Origin: Manihot esculenta
Taxonomy: Eukaryota > Streptophyta > Magnoliopsida > Malpighiales > Euphorbiaceae
Length of the DNA: 64,000 nt
Assembly: GCF_001659605.2 (NCBI RefSeq)
Contig: NC_035178.2
Span: forward strand, 2,783,091-2,847,090
Direction of reading: 5' to 3'
Numbering within the stretch: the stretch's first letter is position 1; every line of letters begins with the position of its first letter. The notes beneath the pieces were generated by a model that saw only the letters and a program-made list of their open reading frames with translations, searched no databases and was not told where the DNA came from. The translations under genes and the position numbers were made by a program. This document shows positions 58,141 to 64,000 of this stretch, in pieces.

Positions 58141-60433
58141 TCTGCTTAAGATTTTGGTGGGTAGAGAAGATGGATTTTGTTCTTTAAATTAAGTGCACAG
58201 CGAAGCTTTGCCTGTTCCATATTTAAGAGCATCATACTCATGGATTCATGTCTTAATCTGTAATTAATAAATAAGATCTAAATTTATTCTAAATATTATT
58301 ATTATTATTAAAAAAATCATAATTAAAAAAAAAACCTTACAACTCAAGAAACCCTGCCACCATTTTATAAATAGACGCTATACATCCGAGACTCAAGAGA
58401 GGTATACGTTTTACTTGTCTTCTTTATTAAATTATTTTAATTTAATTTAATTAATAATTCTGTTCAATTCAATTTTTTTTTGTAAATAACACGTCGATTT
58501 AGTATTATTATAAGAGCCTGACCGGCCCAAATTTTCTTAAATAACTAAGTGGGACGCTTCAATCATATATAAAAAAAAATTAAAAAATCAAAATTGCACA
58601 TGTTTTGTGATTTAGAGATTAATTTAACTATCTCACAAAAGAAAATTTAAAATAAACAATTAAAAAAAGAAAGAAAACTCAAAATCAAGCTTAAGACTAA
58701 TTGTAGTTGATCTTATACCATTTGTAGGTGTTTGAGACTTATACTCAATCGATTACCGGCGTAATAAAAATAAAATAATAATAATAATAATAAAATAAAA
58801 ATATAAAAAAGTTTACGAGTTTGCATTGATTTTTGAGTATGGTTCTATATTTCAAATGAGAAAATTTTTTATTGACGATGAATTATAAAAAAATAACAAT
58901 CAAGCTCGATTACATATTTAATAAAATGATGAAAAAAAAATTTCAGCACTTTTTCGTCTCACAACTCTTTTTTTCACATTTAAAATAGTTGTTTCTTAAA
59001 TAGCATACTTGACGATCTTGGTAATTAAAAAATTAAAATGCTCTCTGTTTATTTAATGAAACCGAGGTAAATAAAATATCATTCTTTCTTTTAATATACT
59101 CTCTCTTGTTAGACGTTCTAAACTCTTTGAAGAATTCATGCATTCTGAATTTTCGGACACTGTACCCCTTCTTTCATCAAATCTACTTTACTCAGTCCTG
59201 CTTTCATCAGGCAAGTCGGCCCTTCCTTCAGGCAGGTCAACACTTCAACAAATCATCTCGTCAATAAATTGTCACCTCATCTCTTATTTCTTGCTAAAAA
59301 TTTCGAATTCTTTTATTCAGAAATTTCAAATTCTTTAAAAAAATACGAATATCAATCATTTATCAATAAAATGAATTAAATCCTATGAATTTTTTTTTTT
59401 ACCAACGCAAGTAGTATTACATTTAAAATATTCAGTTGGTAGGATCAAACAAGTTAGCAAACTAAACCCTTGGCCCTTCATGAACACCAAATCTATTCTG
59501 AAAAATCCACGATCCAATCCAAACTAAAAGGATTGACAGCAAAAATATACCGACTATGCAAGTGCCTTACATATACACCTAGACACCGACCTCTAACTTA
59601 ATAATATTAAAAAGTCATCAACCACTAACACACAACAAACAAATTAGACAGCAAGAATAATGATAAGTCGTCAACCTACCTATCCAGATTAAGAAAAAGA
59701 GACCTCTACAATCGATATATTTATGACTAATGATTACCAGAAAGATAACTAGCATATAACATTTTCAATTTAATAGGATCATGGAGTAAACTATAAAAAT
59801 CAAATACTTAATCTAGATTCGAATTTCATTGCCCATCAATCCTGTGACTAGAAATGGACAATAAAAAACCAAACTACAACTAGATATCAAAATCACTCAC
59901 AAGAACCAAACAAATTAACCACTCAAACCCAAATAATAATAATAAAAAAAACAAGAAAAAGGAAGCTTGAGTGGACATTTGCTGTCGCCTTCCTTTTCCC
60001 TGGATGAATCCAGATGATTCGATTTATGATCTTATCCCCTAATTAGTCCAATAAAACATCAGATAAAAAAGCCAAAAACACTACAGTACTCCAGCAGGAA
60101 ATTATAAAAAAAATCTCCGGAGGGCAGGTAATAATTAGCTTTCAATATCTTTTTAATATTCTTTTGAGATAAAGGAACAAGCAAACAAATTAATAAACAT
60201 ATCATTTGTTTACTGAAGATACGAAGATTAAACAATTAACTTAAATAATACACAAATGTTTCAATATATTAATTAATAACATGCCATTTCTGATTTAAAA
60301 GAAAAAAGAAAAATATAATGTCATTTCTTTTTATTTCCATATTTCTTGATTTTATAAATAAAAGTATCATAAAATTTTAATGAATTGTCATTTCATATGA
60401 AATTGTATTACCATTTCACTTTAAAATTTCTTC
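58141..60433. other. Intergenic region between F and relic G
   Basis: No gene. 59390-60110 is a less AT-rich segment starting with a T-run, which may be a minus-strand retroposon with an A-tail, but no domain is seen. 60125-60380 resembles the downstream flank of gene D (26630-26830), marking a fourth array-2 unit. Confidence 0.4.
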
Positions 60434-61330
60434 ATGTAATGGTTACAATAACAGTCTCATTTCCAGCAACCATACTCTGCAAATGACTTTGATTGGCTAA
60501 TTTGCCCCCATTAGAGGATGCTTAATTACTTATTATGGAAAATATTAACAATATTTTGGAGCATATTTTTGCAAGGAAAGATTCTCAGAGAATGGATACT
60601 CTCTCTCTCTCTCTCTTTTTTTTTTGGTAACAAAAGAAATCATTAACCTTATAATATTCCATAGGAATTCTTTTATGGGCCATGTCCCGGAAAGGATGAA
60701 TAAGTTTAAAGGCCTCTCCCACTCAAGCCTATACTGGGTGGCCCAATCTCCACTCTAACACCTCCTTCTGCAATTTAGTGCAAATTGGGAGTCCAGTGAG
60801 AATTTTTTTTTTTTTCAAATTGAAAATAGATTTATATAAATTTTTAAAATTTTCAATATGATATATATACAACCATAATCCATCCTTCATTTCAAATTAG
60901 TTTAATTTTTTTCCCTTTTTAACTCTCAAGTGATTTGGTATGTGTCAGATCCTCAGGCCACTGTTTATGTTCAACAAGCACTGGAAGGAAGGTATGGTCC
61001 ATAGACTATAAGGCTTCCTTATTCCCAATTCAACTTCTCAAATCTCCGGTTTAAAAGAAGTTCAGCAGCATCACACTCCAGAGCGAGCTGCAGGGTGCAA
61101 AACCAAATACTGAATGGTTATAGCACATTTGCTTCGCCGCTGCTGTGGTGGGATGAGAAGCAAGGGCTTTGTCATATATGGGGAACCACAAAAGGCACGA
61201 TGACTGCATATGCGGATTTTGATTTATGGTTTGGTAAAGAAGCTTTATCAGCACCACCCAATAGATAAAGGATGGCCAACACTTGGCTATAGACCAGCCG
61301 GTTCAGGAGCCTCTCCACTCTTGCTACGTT
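60434..61330 (-). pseudogene. Gene G: relic of a CYP82-type P450
   Basis: At 60476-60434, after a TTTGCAG acceptor, SMVAGNETVIVTIT matches the first residues of exon 2 of genes D-F and then ends. Exon 1 scraps lie at about 61330-61020: PEPAG followed by a stop, then YDKALASHPTTAAAKQMCYN and FGFAPCS, then ELLLNRRFEKL, in different frames. The exon 1 words look more like CYP82C-type proteins than like gene D (NDKALASRP type). Most of both exons is missing. It is the last and most decayed unit of array 2. Confidence 0.75.
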
Positions 61331-64000
61331 TGCTACTATTTGTCCATTGAAGATATGCATTGCAAAAGAAGATGGGAGTTAATTAAATAAAAAAAGGATC
61401 CATAATTGATTCATAGATTTGCAGATATGAAACTAAAATCCTAGTCAATTTCTAAGCCTAGTCCAATAAAAGAGGAAAAGCTCAATATGAAGCATGCCAA
61501 AGTCTGATGATTTATTGCTTTCAAAAAAAAGTCTGATGATTTATGACACTGGCCATGTCATCCTTATACACCAACACACACATAATGTAGATTGATAAAT
61601 ACTACCAAAAAATAATGAAACACTCTTCATATATATAGCATTCTTAATCACTGTTTTAATTAAACTCTCTTACTCATTTAATTTCTGAAATGCAACTCGA
61701 AATTAATATTTGTATCTCTCAATTTTTAGCAGAATGACGTGACAGTCAGCTAGGAGTTTTAACCCAGCCAGATGGTGACTGTTCTTCATACCATAGCAGA
61801 TTTGAGTTATTCAATTCCAGGTTATGGTGGGACAGAAGAGATCTATGAGGCTTATTAGCTATGACTACAGTAAAAAACATCACCTGGCCTCATTATGCCT
61901 GAAAGGCACTAATTATGATTGACTTGTTAGAAAGTGCAAAGGTGTTGCATCTCCAGCCACACACACTTCCTTTAGAAGTGGATTGCAAGAAAACCGTACA
62001 CAAAATCATCAAATAACATCAATTTCCTCCACTATAACAAAGAGCAAGTTCTCCACTCTCTCTTTAGACAACACAATATACTAAACAGAAATTATATAGA
62101 GCTTGATTTGACAGGGACACGATCTTGCATCTTTTGGCATTCCCCACCCAACAGAAGATTATCAACGAATCCTTCATTGCCCAGGAAAAATAAAGAAAAA
62201 GAAAAAGAAATTCGATTGTCTAGAAAAATTATTAGCATAAAATAGAAATTATATATTTTTTTAAAGACGATTGAGAATAAACATTATACCTTTGTAAGCT
62301 AAGAAAGAGAAGATCTTACAATTAAGGTCATTTAAGTAGAATACTCATTTCTTTCAATTCCTTTTAATGTAAAGCAAATACTTCGTAAATACAAGCATTT
62401 GAGAAGTGAAATTTCACCTCTTCGTAACTACAATTAAGTTCACTCTTGTTTCTTTCATGTGTACACAGAAGAATCTAGAAAATATCAAATTTATTTCATT
62501 TTCTCTTTCCATTTCATGTGTACATTGGAGAATTTAGAAAATATCAAATTTCTCTCTCCATTTCCCCCAATCCACACAAAGGGAAAGAGAAGGTTTTGCA
62601 GGTTATACAAGAGTGAACAACAGATTAAGCAAATACTCTGTATCTGATTTCTGAAAGAACACAAGGGTCTGTTTGGGTCCAATAAATCAAATCCCAGTAA
62701 AACAAGCCACTACGGTCTAAACCGGGAGGTACCCAAAAACACTAACACATCTCAGAACTGTTTAGAATTGTTATGGAAAAAAAAATAATAACTTAATGGA
62801 TCGAATAGGGGATGATAGTGGGGGGGGGGGGGGGGAGGGGGGGGGGGGGTAGAAAGTGGGACAAAGGGGAGAATTGATAATAGAGACAGACGCATTGTTT
62901 GTCTGAAGATCTAATGCAAGATATGATGTAATGATGGCCAATGTGGAAAAAAAAAAAGAGAAAATACCTAAAATTCAGAGTTGTATGGGCTCATTGGTTT
63001 GAAATGTTGGTGATCTGCCTCAGCCTCAATTATTTTGGACGCACAATCATTGCTCAAGGATACTAACAATTTCTTCTTCTTCTTCTTCTTCCTCATTGGT
63101 ATAATTGATTGGGCTGTCTGCAATTGATGTTAATTGCTTTGCAGCGCAGGAGCCGCTAGCTTGTTTTGAACATCGCCTAACCTAACCTGTTTTTAAACGG
63201 TTTTAATGGCTCATTATTTTGTTGGACTGTGGAGCCTCTTCCATTTTACCATCATCAGTCCCGTCCTTTTTCTTTTATTAAACCTTCGCTCACAGGGGCG
63301 CCGAGTCTCTGCCTTTAAAATTACCCCCTGTTTGGACTGAGGTAAAATTCACAAGGGAAAAAAATGGTACGGGAAGAAAATTACAGAATGCAAGACTCTG
63401 TTTATTTATTTGCAAGAAAATAATTTATAATTTAAAAAATTTTATAAAAAATAATTTTAAATGAAATAATTTATTTTTTATTATTTAATTTTAATTTAAA
63501 AATAAATTTTATTAGTAAAATTTTATATAAAAATTTTAATAAAAATCTTAAAATATAAAAAATAACTTTTTTTAAGAAAAATTTATTTTTTCAAAATGAT
63601 TTGATTTTTTATTAATTAAATTTTTTGAGTGTTTTTAAATATTAAAAAATATAAAAATATATTTTTTATAAAATAAAAATATACTATTTAAAAAGAAACC
63701 ATAGAGAGAATGGGTCAAAATTTTTTTTTCCTTTATATGTAATTTAGAGTCCATTTAAAAATTACCATTGGAATACTTAAATTAGTCAACTTATAATTTA
63801 ATCTCCATGTTTTAGTGAAATGCAAAATTATTATCTTATTAATTTATAATAATTATAATTACTATTTATTTCATTTGGGCAAATTAATTATAGTATCCAT
63901 TTGGTCCCCTGTTTGTTCACAGTATCCATCATTGACGTGAATTGGGTCCTCCAATTATTCACTACTTTTCTTCTCTTACTTTTTCTAGGTCAAACTTTTT
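61331..64000. other. Right end: intergenic, no gene recognised
   Basis: No domain-bearing frame on either strand. 62660-63350 is less AT-rich, contains a TTC microsatellite (about 63071-63092) and, read on the minus strand, could be leader sequence of a gene with a donor-like TTTAG-GTATTT at about 62970. This is speculative. From 63400 on it is AT-rich. Confidence 0.3.
62820..62849. repeat. Poly(G) tract G16-A-G13
   Basis: Sixteen G, one A, then thirteen G on the plus strand, flanked by further purines. Long G homopolymers are rare in AT-rich plant DNA and error-prone in sequencing, so the length may be inexact. Confidence 0.8.

Noticed and set aside
62459..62682. Short frames on both strands near 62.5 kb
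   Set aside because: They come from an imperfect local repeat with AGAAAATATCAAATTT; no domain, and length is at background.

Overview
The window looks like nuclear DNA of a dicotyledonous plant. It is AT-rich, its genes have introns, and it is packed with LTR retrotransposons, LINEs and DNA transposons. Its only recognisable host genes are cytochrome P450s of the CYP82 type, all on the minus strand. Woody Malpighiales/Euphorbiaceae (cassava- or rubber-like) would fit, but this is an impression and not shown by the sequence.

Layout. Two adjacent tandem P450 arrays are visible. Array 1 (about 1-21,400) has three copies of one gene: A (exon 1 only, cut by the window edge), B (15405-17672) and C (19492-21366). 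B and C are each 524 codons with one phase-0 intron and look intact. Array 2 (about 26,400-61,400) has copies of a second, divergent CYP82-like gene: D (27044-28963, 521 codons, intact), E (37594-48984, split by a 9.5-kb retrotransposon in its intron and carrying an in-frame stop), F (55106-58140, several frameshifts, a lost ExxR glutamate and a Mutator-like element in the intron) and G (60434-61330, scraps only). Flanking DNA was duplicated together with the genes.

Mobile DNA. A Ty3/gypsy family with Tat-lineage features fills much of the rest: a second RNase H domain, a Zn-knuckle gag, 3' tandem repeats and an antisense ORF with a putative gypsy-type transposon domain. It is present as a degenerate full-length copy (38424-47891), a copy without recognisable coding sequence but with two other solo LTRs nested in it (1358-9882), a truncated copy (31935-34308) and solo LTRs (10514-11158, 29244-29661). 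Others are a long-TIR Mutator-like element with a 9-bp target duplication (55735-57062), a CACTA terminus with palindromic subterminal repeats, LINE fragments, two oppositely oriented GGGGTGAGCATTCGGT-type MITEs and a SINE-like tRNA-derived fragment.

Together: the functional content is probably three complete P450 monooxygenases (B, C, D) plus A, which continues outside the window. They are ER-anchored enzymes of specialised metabolism whose substrates cannot be read from sequence. The rest records how tandem duplication and transposon insertion shaped, and in array 2 destroyed, gene copies. Several insertions can be checked against empty sites in the paralogous copy. No prokaryotic features, CRISPR arrays, rRNA genes or intact tRNA genes were seen.
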